Assembly: GCF_000735605.1 (NCBI RefSeq) | Contig: NZ_JPKG01000019.1 | Location: 1-64,000 of the forward strand | DNA length: 64,000 nucleotides | Direction: 5' to 3' | Origin: Allobosea sp. LC85 | Lineage (GTDB): Bacteria > Pseudomonadota > Alphaproteobacteria > Rhizobiales > Beijerinckiaceae | In this document: piece after piece, positions 1 through 7,326 of the stretch | How the letters are laid out: each line of letters starts with the position of its first letter | Numbering within the stretch: position 1 is the stretch's first letter | Translations under genes and position numbers: made by a program | The notes under the pieces: generated by a model | The model's input: the letters and a program-made list of their open reading frames with translations, nothing else | Database searches by the model: none | What the model was told of the DNA's origin: nothing

Positions 1-33
1 CCCATCGAAATCAGCCCGAAGCGGAATAGCCAT
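1..33 (-). CDS. IS630-family transposase, N-terminal fragment cut by window edge
   Basis: On the minus strand an ATG at 33 opens a frame reading MAIPLRADFDG up to the window edge. This resembles the N-terminus of IS630-family transposases common in Hyphomicrobiales. Only 11 codons are visible, so the family call rests on recall of that N-terminus and on the neighbouring inverted repeat and broken gene. Whether the transposase is intact cannot be seen. Confidence 0.45.
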   Translation of the reverse strand, partial: MAIPLRADFDG

Positions 34-57
34 GGCGAACCTCCCTCGTTCGCCATG
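31..57. repeat. 10-bp perfect inverted repeat at transposase start
   Basis: CATGGCGAAC (31-40) and GTTCGCCATG (48-57) are exact reverse complements separated by 7 bp. The left arm contains the transposase start codon. The repeat may be part of the terminal structure of the insertion sequence or a site that limits translation of the transposase. Confidence 0.5.
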
Positions 58-62
58 TTGAA

Positions 63-413
63 TCAGGCCGGGGCTGATTTGAGAAGCCGGCCCGAGTCAC
101 GATCTCCGGGACTCGGTATAAGGCGCTCGGCATCGCTCGGCGCCAGCATCCGCGCGCTCTTGCCTCCAAGGGCCGCGGCCACCCGTTTCATGCTTGCCTC
201 GCGGTCTGATTGGAGAACCAGGCAAACCGGTGTGTTGTCGACCTGCGCGATCAGCGTCTTCAAGACCCGACTTGGCGGTTCACCCAGAGACTGGGCCGCC
301 CGAAGACCGACGCGGTCGCTGTTCGGGGCGTACTCGTAGGTTCGGAGTTCGAAAGAAACTCCACCCGCTCTCAACGCGGCCGTGGCAGGTGTGGATTGTC
401 CCGTAGCCTTCAA
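63..413 (-). pseudogene. ybaK: Truncated Cys-tRNA(Pro) deacylase (YbaK/EbsC family)
   Basis: YbaK-type enzymes hydrolyse Cys mischarged on tRNA-Pro. The visible protein has the N-terminal half of the family: an STPATAAL start region, then VLKTLIAQVD, then SDREASMKRVAAALGGKSA and DAERL. The family normally continues with a TGY-x-VGGISPFG motif and about 70 more residues. Here the frame turns into an unrelated tail after DAERL and stops at 63. The break is near a TA dinucleotide (about 117), the target type of IS630 elements, next to the transposase fragment at the left edge. I placed the start at a TTG (413) because homology begins there; in-frame ATGs at 481 and 557 are possible but add unrelated residues. 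The product lacks half of the fold and is presumably inactive. Confidence 0.7.
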
Positions 414-549
414 ACCCTGGGTGCTTTTGGCTGCGATACGCAGGACACAAATTCTGCACGAACGGTCAAAGGCGAGCGACATTTGGCAGCCGCGCCCGCC
501 GTGGCGGCGGCGCCGGAACGCCACCTCCATATAGGAATGCAGGGATGCG

Positions 550-580
550 CGAGACATGCTTTTTGACGAGACATGCTTTT
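550..580. repeat. Tandem repeat, two 14-bp copies with 17-bp period
   Basis: CGAGACATGCTTTT occurs at 550-563 and again at 567-580. It lies in the unassigned stretch between the broken deacylase gene and the small gene that starts at 780. No function can be read from it. Confidence 0.6.
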
Positions 581-779
581 AGAGGAGCCCATGCGGCGCC
601 GCGGGCCTGCCTGGAAGCGGCCATTCACATGCACGCTTCTGCTTCGCAAATCCGGACGAGCCGCGGCCTTGGCTGCCGCCTTTGGAGGCAGCGCGGCGGG
701 TTCATCGACTGGCGCCCCTCTTGAAACCCCCACGGCCCAGACTAGGTCTCTGGGGATCAGCCACGGAAGGAGAGATCCG

Positions 780-998
780 ATGACCGCGGCCCCCGAACTC
801 AAACCGGAAGCACCGAGTGTCTGCATCACCTGCCATGAGGATTATCGCCATGCGCTTCTGCGCATCGGCCAAATAGAAGATGCCAAGCCCGATTCGGCGA
901 AGGCCGTCGAACTGCAGGCTCTCAGGGCCGCGATCGTCGATTATGAGACGCGCAAGGCATCGCGAGCTGAAGGACCGAAAGTGACGGTCGCGACGTGA
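780..998 (+). CDS. Small conserved-looking protein with a CxxC motif, function unknown
   Basis: A 72-residue protein, acidic in its first half. It contains CITCHEDY near residue 16, a CxxC followed by His that could hold a metal or form a disulfide. The rest is predicted helix (HALLRIGQIEDA, AVELQALRAAIVDYE). The ATG at 780 was chosen because GGAAGGAGAG lies just upstream; the frame is open further upstream but that part has no ribosome site and looks non-coding. Neighbours are small genes and transposon debris, so context gives no role. I do not recognise a family. Confidence 0.55.
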   Translation: MTAAPELKPEAPSVCITCHEDYRHALLRIGQIEDAKPDSAKAVELQALRAAIVDYETRKASRAEGPKVTVAT

Positions 999-1168
999 CA
1001 GGCCCAGCAATTATCTGGACATCGCCCTCGCCGTCAAACGCCTCCAGGGCTTGACCGGGCGCATCAAGGATTCTGGCAAGGAGAGCGAGTTGATGGCTCG
1101 TCGAAGGATCAACCGGTCGCGAGGACCACGGCATCAAGGCCGTGTGGTGAGACCGCGGTGAATCCCTT

Positions 1169-1194
1169 GCAAGCTGACATCGCAAGCTGACATC
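1169..1194. repeat. Perfect 13-bp tandem duplication
   Basis: GCAAGCTGACATC occurs at 1169-1181 and directly again at 1182-1194, upstream of the small gene at 1231. It looks like a recent slippage duplication. Confidence 0.7.
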
Positions 1195-1230
1195 GAATGA
1201 CAACTGCAGATCAAGGAACGGGGTGAGAGA

Positions 1231-1440
1231 ATGGCGCAGAAGCCGACACGCGAGTTTGCAGTGATCAAGGTGAAGCACGTTACCGTCAGCGCCGACACGA
1301 CGCTGGGCGCCGTAATCGCCCTGGAAGTCGATGGGAAGAACGAAATCTCCCTCTTCATGGTGCCAGAAGTCCTCGCCTCATTGGAAGCCATGTTGGCCAA
1401 GGCCAGCTTGGAACAGGCGCGGCATCACCCAGTTCAGTAG
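1231..1440 (+). CDS. Small hypothetical protein, 69 aa
   Basis: A GGGGTGAGAG ribosome site precedes the ATG. The protein alternates beta-like segments (EFAVIKVKHVTVSA, LGAVIALEVDG, EISLFMVPEVL) and ends in a helix (LASLEAMLAKASLEQA). That order resembles a small beta-sheet domain closed by a helix. No signal peptide, membrane span or Cys is present. The family is unknown to me. The MucR-like gene follows 138 bp downstream on the same strand. Confidence 0.5.
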   Translation: MAQKPTREFAVIKVKHVTVSADTTLGAVIALEVDGKNEISLFMVPEVLASLEAMLAKASLEQARHHPVQ

Positions 1441-1578
1441 GCGGTCGCATGCTGTCTCACCAGAATAAACTGGGCCGCAAGTATCGGAATTGGGCGAGCC
1501 ACCGCAACGAGTATTGCAAACAGAACGTTCGACAGGTTAAATGGGGCCTAGGCGCAATATTCTGATTTGGGAAAAATC

Positions 1579-2055
1579 ATGGCCAACGAAGATGAAAATT
1601 ATATTGATCTCACGGCGATGGTTATTTCAGCCTATGTCGCACATAACAATGTCCCGCGCGGCGATCTCGTTGGCTTGATTGCGAGCACATATTCCGCGTT
1701 CGCGCAACTCGACGCCAAATCCGGAGCTGCGCCGGCACCGGTCGTGCTCGTTCCAGCCGTTCCGATCAAGAAGTCAGTAACGCCGGACGCCATCATCTGC
1801 CTGGAAGACGGCAAGGCGTTCAAATCCCTCAGGCGTCATCTGGGCACGGCCTACAATCTCACTCCTGAGCAATATCGCACCAAGTGGGGCCTGCCTTCGG
1901 ATTATCCGATGGTGGCGCCGAACTATTCCGAGGCTCGAGCCGCTCTTGCCAGGGCATCGGGCCTGGGGCGCAAGGCCAAGGTGGCACCGGCCGCGCCTGT
2001 CGTCGCGAAGCCGCCGCGGGCAAAGCGCGGCCCGCGATCGGGGTCCAGCGCCTGA
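1579..2055 (+). CDS. Ros/MucR-family transcriptional regulator with incomplete metal site
   Basis: A 158-residue DNA-binding regulator. Residues 1-48 form the helical N-terminal part, followed by an Ala/Pro/Val linker. The zinc-finger-like domain runs from VPIKKSVTPD (61-70) through CLEDGKAFKSLRRHL (74-88) to KWGLPSDYPMVAPNY (103-116), then a basic Ala/Pro/Lys tail. In Ros the metal ligands are Cys, Cys, His, His. Here they align with Cys74, Asp77, His87 and Tyr92, so the last ligand is lost. Ros homologues of Mesorhizobium loti that fold without zinc are known, so DNA binding may survive. The ATG at 1579 was chosen over an in-frame TTG at 1567 because GGGAAAA sits before it. MucR proteins bind AT-rich DNA and regulate exopolysaccharide, motility and cell-cycle genes; the target of this copy is unknown. 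Confidence 0.85.
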   Translation: MANEDENYIDLTAMVISAYVAHNNVPRGDLVGLIASTYSAFAQLDAKSGAAPAPVVLVPAVPIKKSVTPDAIICLEDGKAFKSLRRHLGTAYNLTPEQYRTKWGLPSDYPMVAPNYSEARAALARASGLGRKAKVAPAAPVVAKPPRAKRGPRSGSSA

Positions 2056-2199
2056 CCCGGCCGAGAACCTGTCCGCCGTTGGCACCTGCCATTTTGGCGT
2101 TTCGAGGCGTTGGGATTTCTGGATCACCGCAGCCATTTTGGAGCACGGACGAGCCCGAAATCCGAGGTGGAAGTACTGCCTGTCGGTGGGCCGCCGCTG

Positions 2200-2496
2200 C
2201 TATTGCCTGTCGGCGCCGGATAGTTTGACTGAGGCATCAACGGGCGTGGCGGTGTCGATGCTGACGATGACCGACATGCCTGGCGCCAGATCCTCGGCCA
2301 GGGGCTGGTCCTGATCGATGGCGATCCGAACCGGCAGCCGCTGCGCGATCTTGGTAAAATTGCCTGTCGCGTTGTCGGCCTTCAGGATGCTGAACTCGGA
2401 GCCTGTGGCTGGCGAGAGCTCCTGGACATGCCCGGTCAAGGGAACGTGACGCAGCGCATCGACCGTAATGGTCACCGGCTGCGGCATAGCTGCCGC
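2200..2496 (-). pseudogene. C-terminal fragment of an HlyD/EmrA-type membrane-fusion protein
   Basis: The frame encodes only the last third of a periplasmic adaptor of an MFS-type efflux pump. Recognisable parts are PVTITVDAL, LSPATGSEF, NATGNFTKIAQRLPVRI and the PGMSVIVSIDT end of the beta-barrel domain. The N-terminal anchor, hairpin and lipoyl parts are missing, and the inner-membrane pump partner is absent. The 5' break lies within 20 bp of the pdxA-like stop codon, so a deletion or insertion probably joined the present catabolic region to a former efflux operon. Confidence 0.7.
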
Positions 2497-2513
2497 CACC
2501 CCGGTCGGGTGGC

Positions 2514-3530
2514 TCAGGCCGCGGGCCGTGCTGTCGCCAGCCGCCCGGCGAGTTCGATGGCGCTCTGAAGCGCGCCGGGCGAGGCCACGCCCTTGCCGAC
2601 GATGTCGAATGCTGTGCCATGCGCTGGGGTCGTGAAGACGACGTCAAGCCCGGCCGTCACCGTGACACCGCGATTGAAGCCCCTGAGCTTCGTCGCGATC
2701 TGCCCCTGGTCGTGGTACATGGCGACGACGCTGTCGAACTCGCCGGCGAAGGCACGGATATAGACCGTGTCGGCCGGATAGGGCCCGGAGCAGCCGATGC
2801 CGCCCGCCGCGATCCGCTCCACGGTCGGGCGGATCAACTCGATCTCGTCGCGGCCGAACAGGCCGTTCTCTCCGGCATGAGGGTTGAGTGCGGCAACCGC
2901 GATGCGCGGGCTGGCGATCCCGGCGCGCTTCATCATGCGATCGACGAGCTCGACCGCATCGGTGATCGCGCGTGCATCGATCAGGTCGAGCGCCTCGCGC
3001 AGCGAGACATGTGAGGTCACGCGCGACATCCACTGGCCGTCGAGCACGTTCATTTCCGAGAAATAGCCGTGATGCTTCAGCAGATGCGCGAACAACTTGT
3101 GCTCGTCGGGAAAGCGCCAGCCGCCCGCGAACATCGCCGCCTTGTTGAGCGGCGCGAAGGTGATGGCATCAAGCTGCCCAGCCTGCGCCATGCCGATGGC
3201 ACGGGCCAGCGTCTCGCCTGTTATCCGGCCGGATTCCGCAGATATCTGCCCGCGTCCAAGCTGGGCCGGATCAGCATTGCCGAGATCGACGAGCGGGATT
3301 TCGGCCGCGTCCCAGTCGATCTGTTCGCCTTCAGTGACGCCGGTCCAGCGGAGCTGAACACCGGCATCGCGCGCGCCCTGCGCCAGCACACGATGATCGC
3401 CGATCGCAACGAGCCGGGCATGCTCGCGATAGCCGCCCGCGGCCAGAACCTTGGCCGCAATCTCGGGACCGATGCCGGTGGCGTCTCCGAAGAGGAAGCC
3501 GAGGCGAGGCTTATCCTGGATGGCGGGCAT
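2514..3530 (-). CDS. PdxA-family NAD-dependent 4-phosphate dehydrogenase (PdxA2-like)
   Basis: A 338-residue protein of the PdxA family, metal-dependent enzymes that oxidise and decarboxylate phosphorylated hydroxy acids. Metal ligands fit His174 (TSHVSLREA), His218 (LNPHAGENG) and His273 (AMYHDQG). The GDATGIGPE start and the HGTAFDIVGKG end are typical. The start at 3530 has GAGGAACG just upstream; an in-frame upstream extension lacks homology. Family members make vitamin B6, degrade D-erythronate or D-threonate 4-phosphate, or, as TphB, oxidise a terephthalate diol. Context (catabolic genes, no pdx genes, no DUF1537 kinase) favours a catabolic role with unknown substrate. It is divergent from the dehalogenase gene across a 71-bp gap containing a perfect operator-like palindrome. 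Confidence 0.85.
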   Translation of the reverse strand: MPAIQDKPRLGFLFGDATGIGPEIAAKVLAAGGYREHARLVAIGDHRVLAQGARDAGVQLRWTGVTEGEQIDWDAAEIPLVDLGNADPAQLGRGQISAESGRITGETLARAIGMAQAGQLDAITFAPLNKAAMFAGGWRFPDEHKLFAHLLKHHGYFSEMNVLDGQWMSRVTSHVSLREALDLIDARAITDAVELVDRMMKRAGIASPRIAVAALNPHAGENGLFGRDEIELIRPTVERIAAGGIGCSGPYPADTVYIRAFAGEFDSVVAMYHDQGQIATKLRGFNRGVTVTAGLDVVFTTPAHGTAFDIVGKGVASPGALQSAIELAGRLATARPAA

Positions 3531-3555
3531 GACGTTCCTCAGATTCAAGATGCTT

Positions 3556-3567
3556 ATTGTCGACAAT
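3556..3567. promoter_or_regulatory. Candidate FCD-GntR operator, ATTGTCGACAAT
   Basis: A perfect 12-bp palindrome in the gap between the divergent pdxA-like and dehalogenase genes. With its flank it reads ATGCTTATTGTCGACAAT, which matches the site at 13706-13717 (minus strand) at all but one position. FCD GntR regulators often bind short palindromes of this kind. The regulator is inferred to be one of the GntR proteins at 8868 or 13897. Confidence 0.6.
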
Positions 3568-3601
3568 ATGATATTCATCGCATGGGACCCGATGAGGAGC
3601 A

Positions 3602-4573
3602 ATGCCGATGATGCTGGAACGATCAGAACCCGGGGCGAACCGGCCGCCACTCCTGCCGCACGGCCCCGTGCTGATGGCAGGCTTCGAGCGACGCAAGCTG
3701 CGCACGCGCGGCGCCGAGATCGAGGTGGCCGTAGCCGGAAGCGGCCCGCCATTGCTGCTGATCCACGGCAATCCGCTCAATCTGTCGAGCTGGCACAAGA
3801 TCGCGCCATCGCTGGCTCAGAGCTTCACCGTGGTCGCGACCGACCTGCGCGGTTACGGAGACAGCTCCAAGCCCGACGGTGGCGAGGACCATGCCGGCTA
3901 CAGTTTCCGCGCCATGGGCGAGGACAATTTCGACGTCATGGATGCGCTCGGCTTCGACCGTTTCGCGGTTGCAGGGCATGACCGGGGCGCGCGCGTCGCC
4001 TTCCGCATGGCCCTCGACCAGCCGGAGCGCGTCACGGCGCTGGCCGCGCTCGACATTGTGCCGACCCATCACGTCCTGACGCATGTCAGCCTCGGCTGGG
4101 GGCTCGAATCCTACCACTGGTTCTTCATGGCGCAAAAAGCGCCCTTTCCCGAGCGGCTGATCTGCGCCGATCTCGACTATTACATCCGCTACAAGCTTAA
4201 CAAGAAGGGCGTCGGGCTCGAGATCTTCACACCTGAGGCGCTGGCCGACTACGCGCGCTGTACGACGCCGGAGCAGATCCACGCCGTCTGCGAAGATTAT
4301 CGCGCCACGGTGACCCTCGACCTTGCCATGGACACGGCGGATTACGGCAAGCGCAAGATCGCCTGTCCCGTCCTCGTCCTGTGGGGTTCGAACAGCCATT
4401 GCGGCCGGCATTTCAAGCCGCTCGAGGCCTGGCAGGAATGGGCGGACGGCGTGCGCGGCTGGGCGGTTCCGAGCGGGCACTATCCGGCCGAGCACCGGCC
4501 CGACCTCGTCTACGCCGCCTTCCATGACTTTTTCTCGGGACGCGAGCCCGTGCCCTATGCAGAAGCCGCCTGA
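3602..4573 (+). CDS. Haloacetate (fluoroacetate-type) dehalogenase, alpha/beta hydrolase
   Basis: A 323-residue alpha/beta hydrolase with no signal peptide, probably cytoplasmic. Every active-site residue known from the fluoroacetate dehalogenase of Rhodopseudomonas palustris has a counterpart: nucleophile Asp127 and carboxylate-binding Arg128 and Arg131 in GHDRGAR, acid Asp151 in LDIVPT, halide-binding His172-Trp173 (YHWFF) and Tyr233 (EDYRA), and base His293 (SGHYPAEH). HGNP (55-58) is the oxyanion region. Such enzymes release halide from 2-haloacetates to give glycolate. GAGGAGC before ATG 3602 supports the start. The stop overlaps the start of the rhodanese gene (TGATG), so the two are translationally coupled. 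Epoxide hydrolases share the fold, but the Arg pair and the His-Trp-Tyr halide pocket argue against that. The natural substrate is untested. Confidence 0.85.
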   Translation: MPMMLERSEPGANRPPLLPHGPVLMAGFERRKLRTRGAEIEVAVAGSGPPLLLIHGNPLNLSSWHKIAPSLAQSFTVVATDLRGYGDSSKPDGGEDHAGYSFRAMGEDNFDVMDALGFDRFAVAGHDRGARVAFRMALDQPERVTALAALDIVPTHHVLTHVSLGWGLESYHWFFMAQKAPFPERLICADLDYYIRYKLNKKGVGLEIFTPEALADYARCTTPEQIHAVCEDYRATVTLDLAMDTADYGKRKIACPVLVLWGSNSHCGRHFKPLEAWQEWADGVRGWAVPSGHYPAEHRPDLVYAAFHDFFSGREPVPYAEAA

Positions 4574-6138
4574 TGCCGGCGCTCGGTCCGCACGAAGCGA
4601 AGCGGCGGCTGCATGCCTCCGGTGAGATCGCCTGTCTCGATATACGCGAACATGGTCAGTACGGCGAAGGCCACCCCTTCCTCGCCGTGCCCTGCCCCTA
4701 TAGCCGGCTGGAGTCGCTGATCGGGGCGCTCGTGCCCCGCCGCGGCGTGCCGCTCATGCTGGTCGACGAGGGCGATGGGGTGGCCCAGCGCGCAGCAACG
4801 CGGCTCGCCGCGATGGGTTACGGCCGTATCGACTGGATCGAGGGCGGCGCGCCGGCCTGGGCTGCGGCCGGGTACACGCTGTTCAAGGGGGTGAATCTGC
4901 CAAGCAAGACGCTGGGCGAACTGGTCGAGGAGCAATGGCACGTGCCTGCGATAGGCCCGGACATTCTGGAGGCCTGGTGGGAGCGGGGCCGGCCACTGCA
5001 CCTCCTCGACGGTCGCTCGGCCGCCGAATACACGAAGATGACGATCCCGGGCTCGCGCTCCTTCCCGAACGGCGAGGCGGCGCATCGCTGGGACGCGCTC
5101 GCTGCGGCCGAAGCCCCCGTCGTCATCAACTGCGCCGGGCGGACGCGCAGCATCATCGGCGCCGCGGGCCTTGCGCTGATGCAGCCGGGCGCGGTGGTTC
5201 TCGCGCTCGAAAACGGCACGCAGGGCTGGACGCTGTCGGGCCGTGCGCTCGCGCATAACTCTCTCGCGGACCCTCTGCCGCAGGCCGATCCAGCCGCGAG
5301 CAGTCTGCGCGCCGACGCCTTCATGCACACGCACGCTATTCCGCGGATCGACCGCGTCGCAGCCGAAGACCTCGCCGGCGAGCCCGGCCGCACGACCTAT
5401 CTGCTTGATGTGCGCGATCCGGCCGAACACGCTGCCGCGCCGCATGCCGCGGCCGCTTCCGCGCCTGGCGGCCAGCTCGTGCAGGCCACGGATCAGTGGA
5501 TCGGCGTCCGCCGCGCCCGCGTCATCCTGGCCGACGATACCGGGCTGCGCGCCGCGCTCGCAGCGTTCTGGCTGCGCCAGCTCGGCTACGAAACCTATGT
5601 ACTCCCGGATATCGAGACCTGGCCGGCCGACTGGCGCCTGCCTGTGGGCGAGCCGCCTCCCGACCTTGTCGCGCTGCCTGCAATCAGCGCCGATGAGGCG
5701 ATCGAGCGCGCGCAAGCCGGAGACCTGCTGCTCGACCTGCGCGTCTCACTCGCCTATCGCGCCGGCCATCTGCCAGGCGCCGTCTGGTCGATCCGGCCGC
5801 GCCTGCCGGCCATGGCAGGCCGGCGCGTCCTGCTTGCGGGAGACGAGACAGCAACCGCGCTCGCCAGCCGCGACCTCGCAGAATTCGGCGCGACATCGGT
5901 TCGCCGGGTCACGGGCGAAGCAAGCGAATGGCGCGCTGCCGGACTTGCCCTCGACGTCTCGTCCGACGCCCCCGCGGACGCCGACGCCATCGACTATCTG
6001 TTCTTCGTGCACGACCGGCATGACGGCAATCTCGATGCCGCGCGGCGCTATCTGGCCTGGGAGCTCGGGCTGGTCGCCCAACTCGACGCAGACGAACGCG
6101 GCGAATACCGGCTCGATACGCTCAACCTCAGAGCCTGA
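4573..6138 (+). CDS. Four-domain rhodanese-like protein with a single catalytic Cys
   Basis: A 521-residue protein made of four rhodanese-like modules, roughly 1-105, 125-225, 255-365 and 370-470, followed by a C-terminal segment of about 50 residues. Rhodaneses carry sulfane sulfur on the Cys of a six-residue loop. Only module 2 has this Cys (Cys187 in INCAGRTRS). The equivalent loops in modules 1, 3 and 4 read VDEGDG, LADDTG and LAGDET, with no Cys. Each module keeps the DxR or DVR strand and the closing W-x-A-AG feature. The start codon overlaps the dehalogenase stop. A thiosulfate or persulfide transfer role is family knowledge; its link to dehalogenation is unclear. Confidence 0.85.
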   Translation: MPALGPHEAKRRLHASGEIACLDIREHGQYGEGHPFLAVPCPYSRLESLIGALVPRRGVPLMLVDEGDGVAQRAATRLAAMGYGRIDWIEGGAPAWAAAGYTLFKGVNLPSKTLGELVEEQWHVPAIGPDILEAWWERGRPLHLLDGRSAAEYTKMTIPGSRSFPNGEAAHRWDALAAAEAPVVINCAGRTRSIIGAAGLALMQPGAVVLALENGTQGWTLSGRALAHNSLADPLPQADPAASSLRADAFMHTHAIPRIDRVAAEDLAGEPGRTTYLLDVRDPAEHAAAPHAAAASAPGGQLVQATDQWIGVRRARVILADDTGLRAALAAFWLRQLGYETYVLPDIETWPADWRLPVGEPPPDLVALPAISADEAIERAQAGDLLLDLRVSLAYRAGHLPGAVWSIRPRLPAMAGRRVLLAGDETATALASRDLAEFGATSVRRVTGEASEWRAAGLALDVSSDAPADADAIDYLFFVHDRHDGNLDAARRYLAWELGLVAQLDADERGEYRLDTLNLRA

Positions 6139-6256
6139 TGCAACGTTTCGGCATCATGCTTTGGATCATCGGACCGGATCCCGTATCCGGGCGATGATCT
6201 AACTGTACTTGCCTTGGCCTTCCCGAAAACCGCCATCCACTTTCCAGGCCGATGCT
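6139..6256. repeat. Rhizobial-type intergenic palindromic repeat between convergent genes
   Basis: The whole gap between two convergent stop codons is repeat-like. It includes GGCATCATGCTTTGGATCAT, an imperfect palindrome around CGGACCGGATCC, and CCCGAAAACCGCCATCCAC with AGGCCGATGCTT at the right end. These resemble the dispersed intergenic palindromes of Hyphomicrobiales that contain CCGAAAACCG. Being transcribed from both sides, it may act as a two-way transcription end. Confidence 0.5.
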
Positions 6257-7324
6257 TTAGCCGATCGCCCTGATGATCGCGTCGGTCATGCCACGGGTAC
6301 CGGTGGTGCCGCGAATGTCGCGCGTGCGCGTCTCCGGGTCCGAGAGCGCGGAACGGATCGCCGCTTCCGTCGTGCGCGCGACCTCCACCGCCTGCGGCAG
6401 CGATCGCACCCGGCCGAGATGCTCGATCAGCATCCGTGTCGACTCGATCATTGCATAGGGATTGGCGACGCCCTTGCCGGCAATGTCGGGCGCCGAGCCA
6501 TGCGTCGCTTGCGCCATGGCGAGACCGCCCTCGCCGATGCACAGGCCGGGCGCCATGCCGAGCCCGCCGACCAGCCCCGCAGCTTCATCCGTCAGGATGT
6601 CGCCGAACATGTTCGTCGTCACGACGGTGTCGAAGCTCTGCGGATCGCGCACCAGGCGCATGGCGAAGGTATCGACAATCACCTCGTCGACCGTGACGTC
6701 GGGGTACTCCTTCGCCGCTTCGTAGCAGCTCTCCACGAACATGCCGCAGCCGAGCTTGAACACGGTGTTCTTGTGCACGAGCGTCAGGCGCTTCCGCCGC
6801 GACCGGGCGATCTCGAGCGCGGCACGGGCGACCTTGCGGCTGCCGTTGCGCGAGATGACGCGCACCGAGATGGTCAGGTCGTCATTGGGCCGGAACTCGC
6901 CCGAGCCCATCACGACATTGCGGTCCGGCTGGAAGCCCTCGTTGTTCTCGCGCACGATAACGAGGTCGACATCGTCATAGATGCAGCCGATATCGGGATA
7001 GGATCGTGTCGGGCGGACATTGGCGAACAGGTCGAAATGCTTGCGCAGGATCGGATGCGGATTGATCGCGCCCGGCCCTTTTGGATAGGCCTGATGACCG
7101 ATCGGGCCGAGGATGAAGCCGTCGAAGGTGGCGAGCGTCCCCAGCGTGCCCTCCGGCATTGTCGTGCCGTGGCTGTCCAGCGCGGCGCGGCCGATAGGCA
7201 TGGGCCGCCAGTCGATGGCGAGCCCGTGCCGGGCAGCCGCTGCGCACGTCACCTCGACCGCAGCCGGGACGATCTCATGGCCGATATCATCCCCGTTGAG
7301 GACGCCGATGGTGAGCTGGGCCAT
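6257..7324 (-). CDS. Isocitrate/isopropylmalate dehydrogenase-family enzyme (tartrate/IPMDH type)
   Basis: A 355-residue NAD(P)-dependent beta-decarboxylating dehydrogenase of 2-hydroxy acids. Visible features are the GDDIGHEIVP start, the substrate arginines near 94 and 104 (PILRKHFDLFANVRP), VIVRENNEGFQ (123-132), catalytic Lys185 in VHKNTVFK, and metal aspartates at 218, 242 and 246 (NMFGDILTDEAAG). It is shorter than housekeeping isocitrate dehydrogenase. Leucine-pathway partners are absent, so a catabolic role on malate-, tartrate- or isopropylmalate-like acids is more likely. It starts 2 bp after the MmgE/PrpD stop codon, implying one transcript and probably consecutive steps. Confidence 0.85.
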   Translation of the reverse strand: MAQLTIGVLNGDDIGHEIVPAAVEVTCAAAARHGLAIDWRPMPIGRAALDSHGTTMPEGTLGTLATFDGFILGPIGHQAYPKGPGAINPHPILRKHFDLFANVRPTRSYPDIGCIYDDVDLVIVRENNEGFQPDRNVVMGSGEFRPNDDLTISVRVISRNGSRKVARAALEIARSRRKRLTLVHKNTVFKLGCGMFVESCYEAAKEYPDVTVDEVIVDTFAMRLVRDPQSFDTVVTTNMFGDILTDEAAGLVGGLGMAPGLCIGEGGLAMAQATHGSAPDIAGKGVANPYAMIESTRMLIEHLGRVRSLPQAVEVARTTEAAIRSALSDPETRTRDIRGTTGTRGMTDAIIRAIG

Positions 7325-7326
7325 GG

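Noticed and set aside
2514..7324. Idea of a dedicated fluoride-handling locus around the dehalogenase
   Set aside because: No fluoride channel (CrcB/Fluc), CLC-F gene or fluoride riboswitch-like leader was recognised in the neighbourhood.
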